Source of the DNA: Chitiniphilus shinanonensis DSM 23277
GTDB taxonomy: Bacteria > Pseudomonadota > Gammaproteobacteria > Burkholderiales > Chitinibacteraceae
Direction: 5' to 3'
Length of the DNA stretch: 64,000 nt
Assembly: GCF_000374805.1 (NCBI RefSeq)
Contig: NZ_KB895348.1
Span: forward strand, 53,087 to 117,086
The notes under the pieces are model-generated. The model worked only from the letters and a program-made list of their open reading frames with translations. It had not been told where the DNA came from and made no database searches. Position numbers and translations under genes: made by a program. Below are positions 56,666-64,000 of the stretch, one piece after another (position 1 is the stretch's first letter; the number at the start of each line of letters is the position of its first letter).

Positions 56666-58595
56666 GCTGGCGTTTTACCTCGAAGAAACGTTTGACGGTG
56701 TCGAGTTCGCGGGAACGGAACATCGGCGGCAGGCTTTTCCACAGCAGCTTGCCATAGGGTTTATCGACCAGCCGGGTATCGCCGATCATCAGGATGCCGG
56801 TGTCGCGTTCGTCGCGGATCAGGCGACCGGCGCCCTGCTTGAGGGTGATGGCGGCATGCGGCAACTGGTAATCGACGAAGGCGTTGCGCCCGCTTTTCTG
56901 CATCTGGCCGATGCGGGCGGACAGGACCGGGTCGTCCGGCGGCGAGAACGGCAGCTTGTCGATCACCACCAGCGACAACTGCTCGCCCTTGACGTCGATG
57001 CCCTCCCAGAAGGTCTGGCTGGCAACCAGGATGGCATTGGGCGAGCGGCGAAACTTGTCCAGCAATTCGGTGCGGCTGCCCTGCCCTTGCAGCAGCACCG
57101 GCCAATCCAGCTTGGCGTCCTTCAGCTTTTGCGTCACCAGTTCGTGCGCTTCGCGCATGGCGCGCAGGCTGGTGAACAATAGGAAGGCGTGCCCCTGCGT
57201 CAGTTCCAGCAGCGGCCACGCGCGTTCGATCACCTTGGCGGTGAAGCCGGGCGCGTTGGCCTCGGGCATGTCGCGCGGCACGTAGAGCACGGCCTGCTGC
57301 TTGTAGTCGAACGGGCTGTCCCAAGTGGCGGTTTCCGCCTCCCACAGGCCCAGCTCGTGCTGAAAGTGGGTGAACTGGCCGTTGACCGCCAGCGTGGCGG
57401 AGGCAAATACCCAGGCGCGCTGGCCGCTGTTGAGCTGGCGCTGGAACAGTTTGGCGATGTTGAGCGGGGTGGCGTGCAGCATGAAGCCGTGCGGCGTGAT
57501 GTCGATCCAGTGCACCGCCTCTTCGTCGTCGCCGCCCTGCCACTTCGCCAGCACTTCGCGCAGCGCGGTGGCGCGCTCGTGGCACTTCTGCAATTCTTCC
57601 GCCCGCTCGGCCTGGGCGGCGAGTTCGCCCTCCAGCGCGGCCAGCTTGTCGCCCAGCTCGGCCAACCGCGCTTCGTATTCCTTGAACTTGGTCGCCAGTT
57701 CGTTCTGCGGCAGCCGCGCCGGCTCGGGGCGGAACGCCAGGCGGAAGTCGCGCACGGCCTTTTCCAGCGCTTCGGATGCCTGCGGCAGGCGCACGTAATC
57801 CTTGGCGATCACCAGCGCCTCGGCGCGCGCATCGCGCGCCAGTTCCACCAGTTGGCCCGAGGTGATGGTTTCGCCGAAGAACAGGCTGGCCACCTCGGGC
57901 AGTTGATGCGCCTCGTCGAAGATCACCGTGTTGCAGGCGGGCAGCAGCTCGCCGGCGCCCTCGTCGCGCAACCAGACATCGGCGAAGAACAGGTGATGGT
58001 TGACCACCACCACGTCGGCTTCCTGGGCCTCCTTGCGTGCCTTCAGCACGAAGCAGTCCTTGTGGTGCGGGCAATCGCTACCCAGGCAATTGTCGCGGGT
58101 ACTGGTGACGTGAGCCCAGATCGGCGCGTCCTCGGCGACGCCGGTACAGCCCGCCTTGTCCCCGGACTGGGTCAGCCGCGCGTAGCGCTCCACCTGTTGC
58201 AGGCCGGCGATATCCTCGCGCCGCAGGAAGCGCCCTTCGTGGCGCGCACGCTCCAGATGGTAGTGGCACACATAGTTGGCGCGCCCCTTGAGCAGGGCGA
58301 TGGTGACCGGCACCTTGAGCAGGTCGCGCACCAGCGGCAGGTCGCGCGCATAGAGCTGATCCTGCAAGGTCTTGGTGCCGGTGGAGACGATCACCTTGCC
58401 GCCGCTCATCAGCGCCGGCACCAGGTAGGCGAAGGTCTTGCCGGTGCCGGTACCCGCCTCGGCGATCAGCCGGCCGCGCTGGCGGATGGCGTGCTCGACG
58501 GCCTGCGCCATCGCCACCTGCTGCGCCCGCGGCGTGTAGCCGGGAAACGCGGCGGCGATGGGCCCGTCGGCGGCGAAGAGTTCTTCGATCGTCAT
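56610..58595 (-). CDS. DinG/YoaA-family ATP-dependent helicase
   Basis: 661-residue superfamily 2 Fe-S helicase. The ATG at 58595 (MTIEELFAADGPIAAAFPGY) was chosen over a longer frame. Motif I is EAGTGTGKTFAYLVP, the Fe-S cluster Cys residues fall in about 110-200 (YVCHYHLERA, AGCTGV, NCLGSDCPHHKDCF), motif II is DEAHQLPE, and motif VI QGAGRLIRDERDTG. A coiled coil of about 50 residues (KEYEARLAELGDKLAALEGE and following) interrupts the helicase core. Closest in style to E. coli YoaA. Followed by the overlapping mltG. Confidence 0.93.
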   Translation of the reverse strand: MTIEELFAADGPIAAAFPGYTPRAQQVAMAQAVEHAIRQRGRLIAEAGTGTGKTFAYLVPALMSGGKVIVSTGTKTLQDQLYARDLPLVRDLLKVPVTIALLKGRANYVCHYHLERARHEGRFLRREDIAGLQQVERYARLTQSGDKAGCTGVAEDAPIWAHVTSTRDNCLGSDCPHHKDCFVLKARKEAQEADVVVVNHHLFFADVWLRDEGAGELLPACNTVIFDEAHQLPEVASLFFGETITSGQLVELARDARAEALVIAKDYVRLPQASEALEKAVRDFRLAFRPEPARLPQNELATKFKEYEARLAELGDKLAALEGELAAQAERAEELQKCHERATALREVLAKWQGGDDEEAVHWIDITPHGFMLHATPLNIAKLFQRQLNSGQRAWVFASATLAVNGQFTHFQHELGLWEAETATWDSPFDYKQQAVLYVPRDMPEANAPGFTAKVIERAWPLLELTQGHAFLLFTSLRAMREAHELVTQKLKDAKLDWPVLLQGQGSRTELLDKFRRSPNAILVASQTFWEGIDVKGEQLSLVVIDKLPFSPPDDPVLSARIGQMQKSGRNAFVDYQLPHAAITLKQGAGRLIRDERDTGILMIGDTRLVDKPYGKLLWKSLPPMFRSRELDTVKRFFEVKRQHGRPQDDQQTGPAPAEKD

Positions 58596-58677
58596 GAACT
58601 GCGTGCACTGGGAAAGCGGGAATTGTATCAGGCGGCATGGCGCCGCTCCGGCAATTCCGCCCTGCGCGCCGCGCGGC

Positions 58678-58707
58678 AAAAAAAGACGCCCTGCGTGAGC
58701 AGGGCGT
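58678..58707 (-). terminator. Intrinsic terminator at the end of the aroC-to-SDR gene run
   Basis: On the - strand ACGCCCTGC-TCAC-GCAGGGCGT is followed by CTTTTTTTT. It lies about 110 bp after the SDR stop and upstream of the dinG-like gene. Confidence 0.88.
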
Positions 58708-58816
58708 ACAACAGGGAGATGGAGACACTACAAAGGTTCAGGCATGCTCCGAAAGAGGGAGGCACGTAGAGCCTTCAAGGTAGAGCGCCGCCATCGTTGA
58801 AAGGTTCTGTGACATA

Positions 58817-59593
58817 TTACGCGGCCGGCGCACCGGGCTCGCGATCGTTGAAAATCACCGTCTGCCCGCTCTGGCCCTTGCTGGCCGGCCCCATCCAGTA
58901 CAACAGTGACGGCACGATGCTGTCGGTGGCCGGCAGCGTGTCGGGCGACTCTGCCGGGTGGGTCTTGGTGCGGAATGGCGAGCGGATCGGGCCGGGCACC
59001 AGCAGGTTGATCCGCAGGTTGGGCAGTTGGTCCCATTCGTCCGCGGCGATCTCCACCCAGGAGCGCTGACCGGCCTTGGAGACGGCGTAACCGCCCCAGT
59101 AGGCCTTGGGCTGCAAGGCATGGCTTTCACCCAGCACCAGCACCGACGCGTCGGGTGATTTCTCCAGCAGCGGCAGCAGCGCGCGGGTCATGGCGAACGG
59201 CGCGGCGACGTTGACGCGGAACTGGTCCACCCATTCGTCCAGCTTCTGGCTGGTCAGCGGCGACAGGAAGGCAAAACCGTTGGCGGCATGCAGGATGCCA
59301 TCCAGGCGACCGAACTCGCGCTGGATCAGCATGCCCATCTGCGCCAGTTCCGCCTCGCTGGCCTTGGCCAGATCGAGCGGAATCGCCGCGGGCCGTGCGC
59401 CGCCGGCCGCCTCGATGGCATCGTAGATGCGCGCCAGCTTCTTTTCGTTGCGTCCGAGCAGGATCACGGTGGCGCCCTGGCGGGCGAAGGCGAGCGCGGC
59501 GGCCTCGCCCAGGCCCTGCCCGGCGCCGGTCACCAGAATCACCCGGTCCTTGAGTTCATCGGCCTTGGCCTGATAGGTCTTCCAGTCGCTCAT
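58817..59593 (-). CDS. Short-chain dehydrogenase/reductase (YciK family)
   Basis: 258-residue Rossmann-fold oxidoreductase. The ATG at 59593 (MSDWKTYQAKADELKDRVIL) is preferred to the in-frame TTG three codons upstream. The cofactor loop is VTGAGQGLGEAAALAFA, followed by LGRNEKKL; ILHAANGFAF and the catalytic YAVSKAGQRSW (Tyr and Lys) are present. It resembles E. coli YciK, of unknown substrate. 15 bp after hpnE. Confidence 0.9.
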   Translation of the reverse strand: MSDWKTYQAKADELKDRVILVTGAGQGLGEAAALAFARQGATVILLGRNEKKLARIYDAIEAAGGARPAAIPLDLAKASEAELAQMGMLIQREFGRLDGILHAANGFAFLSPLTSQKLDEWVDQFRVNVAAPFAMTRALLPLLEKSPDASVLVLGESHALQPKAYWGGYAVSKAGQRSWVEIAADEWDQLPNLRINLLVPGPIRSPFRTKTHPAESPDTLPATDSIVPSLLYWMGPASKGQSGQTVIFNDREPGAPAA

Positions 59594-59608
59594 GCGTTTC
59601 AACCGTCT

Positions 59609-60898
59609 TCATGTTTGCAATGCGACGATTATCCCACGCGCCGCCTTTCGGCCGCTTTGTACGGCCCCTTCCAGCGTAGCGGGATAATCGCCCACCGTGT
59701 AATCGCCCGCCAGCCACAAGGTCGGCGCGCGAGTGGCATTGGCAGGCCGCGACAGACCCGGCACGCAAGCGAAGGTGGCGCGCTTTTCGGCGATCAGGCG
59801 ACACCAGTCGGGCTGGCCCCAGCCGAATGCGCGGTCCAGTTCGATGGCCACCGCCCGCTCCAGCACCTCGCGGGGCAGTTCGCTGTGCGCACCGCGCGCC
59901 GACAACACTACGGCGATGCGGTTGGGCACGTCATGGGTATGCCCGTGATCGAACACCCACTGCACCAGGCCGCCGGACAAGCCGACCATCGGTTGCGGCA
60001 GGGCGGCGCGATGGTATTCGAGATAAAGCGTCACGATCGGCTGGTAATCCCAGGATTCCAGCGCCGCCACATCGACGCCCAGTTCCTCGGCCAGATCGCG
60101 ATGCAGCGCCATGCCAAGGCGGTGCGGCGGCAACGCGCAGACCACGCCGTCGAACGCGGTGGCGTCGTCGTTGACCCGCCAGCGCTCCCCGGTCCGCGCC
60201 AGTTGCTTCACCGTCTGCCCCAGCCAGATCGAACCACCGTGCCGCTCGACGTAGGCCGCGGCGGCTTCGGGGAACAGGGCGGAAAAATCCACTTTGGGGA
60301 ACAACAGGTCCGAGGCATCGCGCGCACCGCCCAGGCTGTCGCGCAGCACGTTGAACAGCACTTGCGCCGATGCGAGTTCCAGCGGCGTATTCAGCGCGGC
60401 GACCGTCAGCGGACGCCAGAAACAATCGATCAGGCGCGTCGGTTGGCGCTCCAGGTGCAGCCAGGCCGCCACCGAGCAATCCGTCGGCAATACCCAGCGC
60501 GCGCGCTGGGCGCCGAGCACGGCGCGGGTCAGCGCCCAGCGCTCGCCCCAGCTCAGGCCCTTCACCCGTGCCAGGCCCGCAGCCAGATGCCAGGGCGCCG
60601 GCCAGGCCGGGCAGCGTAGATGGAAATCGGGCTGCACCGCCAGATCGAGCGGCGTGCGCAGGTACGCGGTATCCGGATCGACGCCGACCCGTTGCATCAT
60701 CGCCAGCAGATCGCGATAGCCGCCGATGACCAGGTGCTGGCCATTGTCCAGCGCGCGGCCATCCAGTGGCACCTTGCGCGCGCGGCCACCGAGCACCTTG
60801 CCAGCCTCCAGCACGGCAACGCGCAGGCCGGCGTCGGCCAGTTCGACCGCGGCGGCCATGCCGGCGTAGCCGCCGCCGAGAATCGCGACACGCTTCAT
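59609..60898 (-). CDS. hpnE: Hydroxysqualene dehydroxylase HpnE
   Basis: FAD-dependent enzyme that converts hydroxysqualene to squalene in the HpnCDE route to hopanoids. 429 residues. The FAD-binding motif is AILGGGYAGMAAAVELADAG, followed by LEAGKVLGGRA; the C-terminal FAD contact is LAGDYTVGDYPATLEGAVQS. It is adjacent to hpnD, as in most hopanoid loci. Confidence 0.93.
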   Translation of the reverse strand: MKRVAILGGGYAGMAAAVELADAGLRVAVLEAGKVLGGRARKVPLDGRALDNGQHLVIGGYRDLLAMMQRVGVDPDTAYLRTPLDLAVQPDFHLRCPAWPAPWHLAAGLARVKGLSWGERWALTRAVLGAQRARWVLPTDCSVAAWLHLERQPTRLIDCFWRPLTVAALNTPLELASAQVLFNVLRDSLGGARDASDLLFPKVDFSALFPEAAAAYVERHGGSIWLGQTVKQLARTGERWRVNDDATAFDGVVCALPPHRLGMALHRDLAEELGVDVAALESWDYQPIVTLYLEYHRAALPQPMVGLSGGLVQWVFDHGHTHDVPNRIAVVLSARGAHSELPREVLERAVAIELDRAFGWGQPDWCRLIAEKRATFACVPGLSRPANATRAPTLWLAGDYTVGDYPATLEGAVQSGRKAARGIIVALQT

Positions 60899-60908
60899 GA
60901 TCGGCCCA

Positions 60909-61778
60909 TCAACCGAACCAATAGGTTTTCCACGCCAGCCACAGCTTGCGGATCGGCGTCAGGCTCAGCCGCTGATTGAGCACCTTCTGCGGGCCGTCGC
61001 GCTTGATCTCCTCCAGCGTGGCGCGGTAGATCGCCGCCATCACCAGGCCGGTGCGCTGCGACTTGCGGTCCACTGCGGGCAACTGCTCGATGGCCTTGGC
61101 GTAATAGGATTCCGCGCGCTCGATCTGGAATTCCATCAGGCGGCGGAAGTTGTCGGTTTCGCGATAGTTGAGGATGTCCGCGGCGGGTACGTCGAAGCGC
61201 TGCAATTCCTCGACCGGCAGGTAGATGCGGCCGCGCCGCGCGTCCTCGCCGACGTCGCGGATGATGTTGGTCAGCTGGAAGGCGATGCCCAGGTCGTGTG
61301 CGTACTTCTGGGTCTGGCGATCGCGATAGCCGAAGATGCTGGCGGCCATCAGCCCCACCACCGACGCAACGCGATAGCAGTAGAGCTGCAGATCCTTGAA
61401 GGCGTTGTAGCGCGCCTGCTCGAGGTCCATCTGCATGCCGTCGATGACTTCGAGGAAATGCTCGCGCTGCAAGTCATAGGTGGACAAGGCCGGTTGCAGC
61501 GCGCGGGTGACCGGATGCTGCGGGTCGCCCGCATAGAGGTTGTCGATCTCCGCGCGCCACCAGGCGAGCTTGGTCCGCGCCAGGTTCTCGTCGTGACACT
61601 CGTCGACCACGTCGTCCACCTCGCGGCAGAAGGCGTACAGCGCGGTAATGGCGCGGCGTTGCGCGGCCGGCAGGAAGCGGAAGCTGTAGTAGAAACTGGA
61701 GCCGCTCTGGGCTGCCTTGTCCTCGCAATACTGGTCGGGGGTCACGACGGGGCTCCGCGCTGTCAGGTCGGCGGGCAT
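60909..61778 (-). CDS. hpnD: Presqualene diphosphate synthase HpnD
   Basis: Condenses two farnesyl diphosphates to presqualene diphosphate. 289 residues. The two Asp-rich motifs are CREVDDVVDE (near residue 52) and NIIRDVGEDARRGRIYLP (near 168), with SSFYYSFRFLP, GMQMDLEQARY and YCYRVASVVGLM also typical of squalene/phytoene synthases. hpnC, the third enzyme of the route, is not in the window. Confidence 0.93.
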   Translation of the reverse strand: MPADLTARSPVVTPDQYCEDKAAQSGSSFYYSFRFLPAAQRRAITALYAFCREVDDVVDECHDENLARTKLAWWRAEIDNLYAGDPQHPVTRALQPALSTYDLQREHFLEVIDGMQMDLEQARYNAFKDLQLYCYRVASVVGLMAASIFGYRDRQTQKYAHDLGIAFQLTNIIRDVGEDARRGRIYLPVEELQRFDVPAADILNYRETDNFRRLMEFQIERAESYYAKAIEQLPAVDRKSQRTGLVMAAIYRATLEEIKRDGPQKVLNQRLSLTPIRKLWLAWKTYWFG

Positions 61779-61799
61779 TGTACCCCAGCGGCCTGGCGG

Positions 61800-62432
61800 C
61801 TACTTCTTCGGCAGGTCGAAGCGTACTTCTCGCGTCGTACCCGAAAACCCGGGGAAGGACTGGAACAGGGCGCGGATCAGCCACGGCAGGGCGGGGTCGA
61901 AATCCTGCTGATCGCTCTGGTTGCTGGCGCGGCCTTCGTAGCGCTTGGCGAAGTCGCCCTGCTGCAATGGCTGGCGGTCGTAGATGTCGACGTTGAGGAA
62001 GCGGGTGTAGACGGTATCGGTCACCGGCACGCTGCCGACCACACCGGTTTCGGGAAAGTAGCTCGGCACCAGCACCACGCCCTGCCCGGTGCTGATCCGC
62101 TGGTAGTAGACGCTATAGCCGACCGTGCCCCACACCGGCACCTGTCGGGTCACGGCCTTGCCGTCGTCGACTCCGTAATCCAGCGCCACCAGCCAATCGG
62201 CGTCCTGATCGCGCTCGGCCAGCCGCAGGCCCTGCTGCGACAGCGCGGAACCGACCTGGGCTTCGACGTTCTGCTGCAACAGACTCTGGGTTTGTTCTGG
62301 TGTGCGTTGGAAGACGAAGCGCTTGCCGGCAAACGGCGTGTCGATGGTGTGGCGCACGCCGACCTGGGCGACGAACTGGGGCGCTGCGCACCCCGTGCAC
62401 AACAGGACCAGAAACAGGGCCAGCCAGCGCAT
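61800..62432 (-). CDS. DUF4136-like lipoprotein
   Basis: 210-residue lipoprotein. The ATG at 62432 begins MRWLALFLVLLCTGCAAP with lipobox LLCTGC-A (Cys 15). The mature part (FVAQVGVRHTIDTPFAGKRF and YDRQPLQQGDFAKRYEGRAS) fits the DUF4136 style of outer-membrane-associated lipoproteins. The ribosome binding site GAGG falls within the last codons of aroC, 8 bp upstream, so the two are coupled. Confidence 0.8.
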   Translation of the reverse strand: MRWLALFLVLLCTGCAAPQFVAQVGVRHTIDTPFAGKRFVFQRTPEQTQSLLQQNVEAQVGSALSQQGLRLAERDQDADWLVALDYGVDDGKAVTRQVPVWGTVGYSVYYQRISTGQGVVLVPSYFPETGVVGSVPVTDTVYTRFLNVDIYDRQPLQQGDFAKRYEGRASNQSDQQDFDPALPWLIRALFQSFPGFSGTTREVRFDLPKK

Positions 62433-62440
62433 GTTCGGCC

Positions 62441-63544
62441 TCAGCGCGCGATGCGCCCCGGAATGCGCGGGGTTTCCACGACCACATCGCCGCACTGCGC
62501 ACGATGGCGCAGCGCGTGATCGATCAAGGTCAGCGCAAGCATCGCTTCGGCGATCGGCGTCGCGCGGATGCCGACGCAGGGGTCATGGCGGCCGGTGGTC
62601 GCCATCATCACCGGGTTGCCCTGCTTGTCGATGGAGCGACGCTCCTGGGCGATGCTGGACGTGGGCTTGACGGCGATGTTCACCACGATGTCCTGCCCGG
62701 TGGAAATCCCGCCGAGCACGCCGCCGGCCTCATTGCCGGCGAAGCCTTCCGGCGTCAGTTCATCGCAATGCTCGGAGCCCTTCTGCGCAACGCTCTTGAA
62801 GCCGGCACCGATCTCCACGCCTTTGACGGCGTTGATGTTCATCATGTTGTAGGCGATGTCGGCGTCGAGCCGGTCGTAGACGGGCTCGCCCCAGCCGACC
62901 GGCACGTTCTCCGCCACCACGGTGATCTTGGCGCCGACCGAGTCGCGCTCCTTGCGGATCGCGTCCATGTAATCCTCAAGCTGCGGCACGATGGCGTTGT
63001 TGGGTGAGAAGAACGGGTTTTCCGCCACCTGCCCCCAGGATTCGAAGGGAATCTCGATCTCGCCCAATTGGCTCATGTAGCCACGGATCAGCACGCCATA
63101 GCGCTCCTTGAGCCACTTCTTGGCAATGGCGCCGGCGGCAACACGGACTGCCGTCTCGCGCGCGGAGGAACGCCCACCACCGCGATAGTCGCGAATACCG
63201 TACTTGTGCCAGTAGGTATAGTCGGCATGCCCAGGGCGGAAGGTTTCGACGATCTTGCCGTAGTCCTGGCTGCGCTGGTCGGTATTGCGGATCAACAGGG
63301 CGATCGGCGTGCCGGTGGTACGGCCCTCGAAGACGCCGGACAGGATCTCGACCTGATCGGGCTCCTTGCGCTGGGTCACATGGCGGCTGGTACCGGGCTT
63401 GCGCCGATCCAATTCCGCCTGGATATCGGCTTCGCTCAGCGCCATGCCCGGAGGGCAACCATCGACCACGCAGCCGATACCCGGACCGTGGCTCTCGCCA
63501 AAGGAAGTGACGGTAAACAGCAGACCAAGCGAATTACCGGACAT
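62441..63544 (-). CDS. aroC: Chorismate synthase
   Basis: Last step of the shikimate pathway, EPSP to chorismate, with reduced FMN. The ATG at 63544 ([20 protein letters not shown]) gives 367 residues; an upstream start adds a nine-residue extension unlike the family. Signatures are [40 protein letters not shown] and [19 protein letters not shown]. First gene of the run aroC-lipoprotein-hpnD-hpnE-SDR. Confidence 0.97.
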   Translation of the reverse strand: MSGNSLGLLFTVTSFGESHGPGIGCVVDGCPPGMALSEADIQAELDRRKPGTSRHVTQRKEPDQVEILSGVFEGRTTGTPIALLIRNTDQRSQDYGKIVETFRPGHADYTYWHKYGIRDYRGGGRSSARETAVRVAAGAIAKKWLKERYGVLIRGYMSQLGEIEIPFESWGQVAENPFFSPNNAIVPQLEDYMDAIRKERDSVGAKITVVAENVPVGWGEPVYDRLDADIAYNMMNINAVKGVEIGAGFKSVAQKGSEHCDELTPEGFAGNEAGGVLGGISTGQDIVVNIAVKPTSSIAQERRSIDKQGNPVMMATTGRHDPCVGIRATPIAEAMLALTLIDHALRHRAQCGDVVVETPRIPGRIAR

Positions 63545-63765
63545 ACGACTCCTGCGGCGCCTTGCGCCCATGACCAGAAATGGGAATTGGGAATTCTAGC
63601 ATGAGGACCCGCCCAGGCATGGCAGCGGGGCGGCGTGCAAATGGAGGGGGCATGATGGCGATTGTGGAATTGCCATTGCCGTGCCATTGCCGAACGGTAG
63701 CGGGCGGTAGTGCAGCGGACCGTTGCCCTGCCCCACCGCTGATCTGTTCCAAACCCCCTAAAGTA

Positions 63766-63798
63766 AAACCCCCGAGCCTTTTGGGTCTCGGGGGTTTC
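63766..63798 (-). terminator. Intrinsic terminator of the rRNA operon
   Basis: On the - strand AAACCCCCGAG-ACCCAAAAGG-CTCGGGGGTTTT, starting about 10 bp after the 5S rRNA end. Confidence 0.9.
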
Positions 63799-63806
63799 GC
63801 ATAAGA

Positions 63807-63920
63807 GCCTGGCGATGACCTACTTTCACACGGGAATCCGCACTATCATCGGCGCTAAGTCGTTTCACGGTCCTGTTCGGGATGGGAAGGCGTGGGGCCA
63901 ACTCGCTATGGTCGCCAGAC
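63807..63920 (-). rRNA. rrf: 5S ribosomal RNA
   Basis: 114 nt on the - strand. The ends GTCTGGCGACC and GGTCATCGCCAGGC form the terminal helix I; CCCATCCCGAACAGG (loop C region) and GCGCCGATGATAGTGCGGA are conserved 5S segments. It is the 3' end of an rRNA operon that continues to the right of the window. Confidence 0.97.
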
Positions 63921-64000
63921 GTAACTCTGGAGTCACGACTGTACTTCGTCACAACTCGCAATTCGATAGAAGAAGCAATACTACTCAGGCGCGGTCAGCT
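63921..64000 (-). other. Probable 23S-5S spacer of the rRNA operon
   Basis: 80 bp upstream of the 5S gene, AT-richer than the surroundings. The 3' end of 23S rRNA could not be identified by eye; it probably lies just beyond the window. Confidence 0.5.

Noticed and set aside
63921..64000. 23S rRNA 3' end
   Set aside because: Only the first few bases (AGCTGACC) resemble the expected 23S end and the rest does not, so it was left as spacer.

Overview
The window is GC-rich DNA whose proteins are those of a betaproteobacterium, probably of the Neisseriales. This is inferred from gene content and protein style (grpE-dnaK-dnaJ order, tsaE-amiC-mutL-miaA cluster, hpnD-hpnE, HemG, PPi-dependent phosphofructokinase), not from a database search. 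About 57 protein genes and one 5S rRNA gene can be supported. Nearly all are chromosomal housekeeping or metabolic genes; there is no prophage, plasmid backbone, insertion sequence with a transposase, or CRISPR array.

Layout. 1-4.2 kb: heat-shock genes grpE, dnaK, a small four-helix-bundle gene and dnaJ (cut by the window edge), with two good sigma-32 promoters. 4.6-7.9 kb: glyoxylate shunt (aceA, aceB). 8-14.3 kb: bestrophin-like channel, MsbA-like ABC exporter, DUF2087 protein, small membrane protein, DUF4397 lipoprotein, AraC regulator. 14.6-20.4 kb: exported hydrolase plus GH16-like protein, then trehalose uptake and cleavage (treB, treC) split by about 1 kb of repeats. 20.8-28.9 kb: rhomboid protease, DUF6273 protein, recG, SprA-like protein, and a hybrid histidine kinase overlapping a periplasmic molybdopterin-fold protein. 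29-35 kb: lrgA-lrgB, murI, and the chain queG-pxpB-pxpC-pxpA. 35-41 kb: tsaE-amiC, mutL, a membrane protein, miaA. 41-48.3 kb: marC, pfp, a hydrolase, then rluC-HAD phosphatase-Rieske-sppA-motD. 49-55.6 kb: rne, HDOD protein, amino-acid ABC transporter parts, hemG. 55.6-63.5 kb: dinG/yoaA-like helicase and mltG, then aroC-lipoprotein-hpnD-hpnE-SDR. 63.8 kb: 5S rRNA with its terminator, the end of an rRNA operon lying to the right.

The most unusual content is between the genes. At least five dispersed intergenic repeat families are visible. Family A is a 105-125 bp palindromic element with ACAAAACCC/GGGTTTTGT ends and covarying outer stems. Family B is a CACAGAG-rich inverted repeat of about 156 bp. 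Family C has purine-rich arms around a GGTAACGTCAAAAGC-like core. A terminal-inverted-repeat element of about 570 bp, with tandem 80-mers and a hexanucleotide array, splits treB from treC. Family E is a GC-rich 56-bp repeat with two copies. Several abut or supply stop codons, and one arm supplies a ribosome binding site.

No complete new defence or mobile system is evident. The best candidates for undescribed biology are the repeat families and the kinase/molybdopterin-fold pair.
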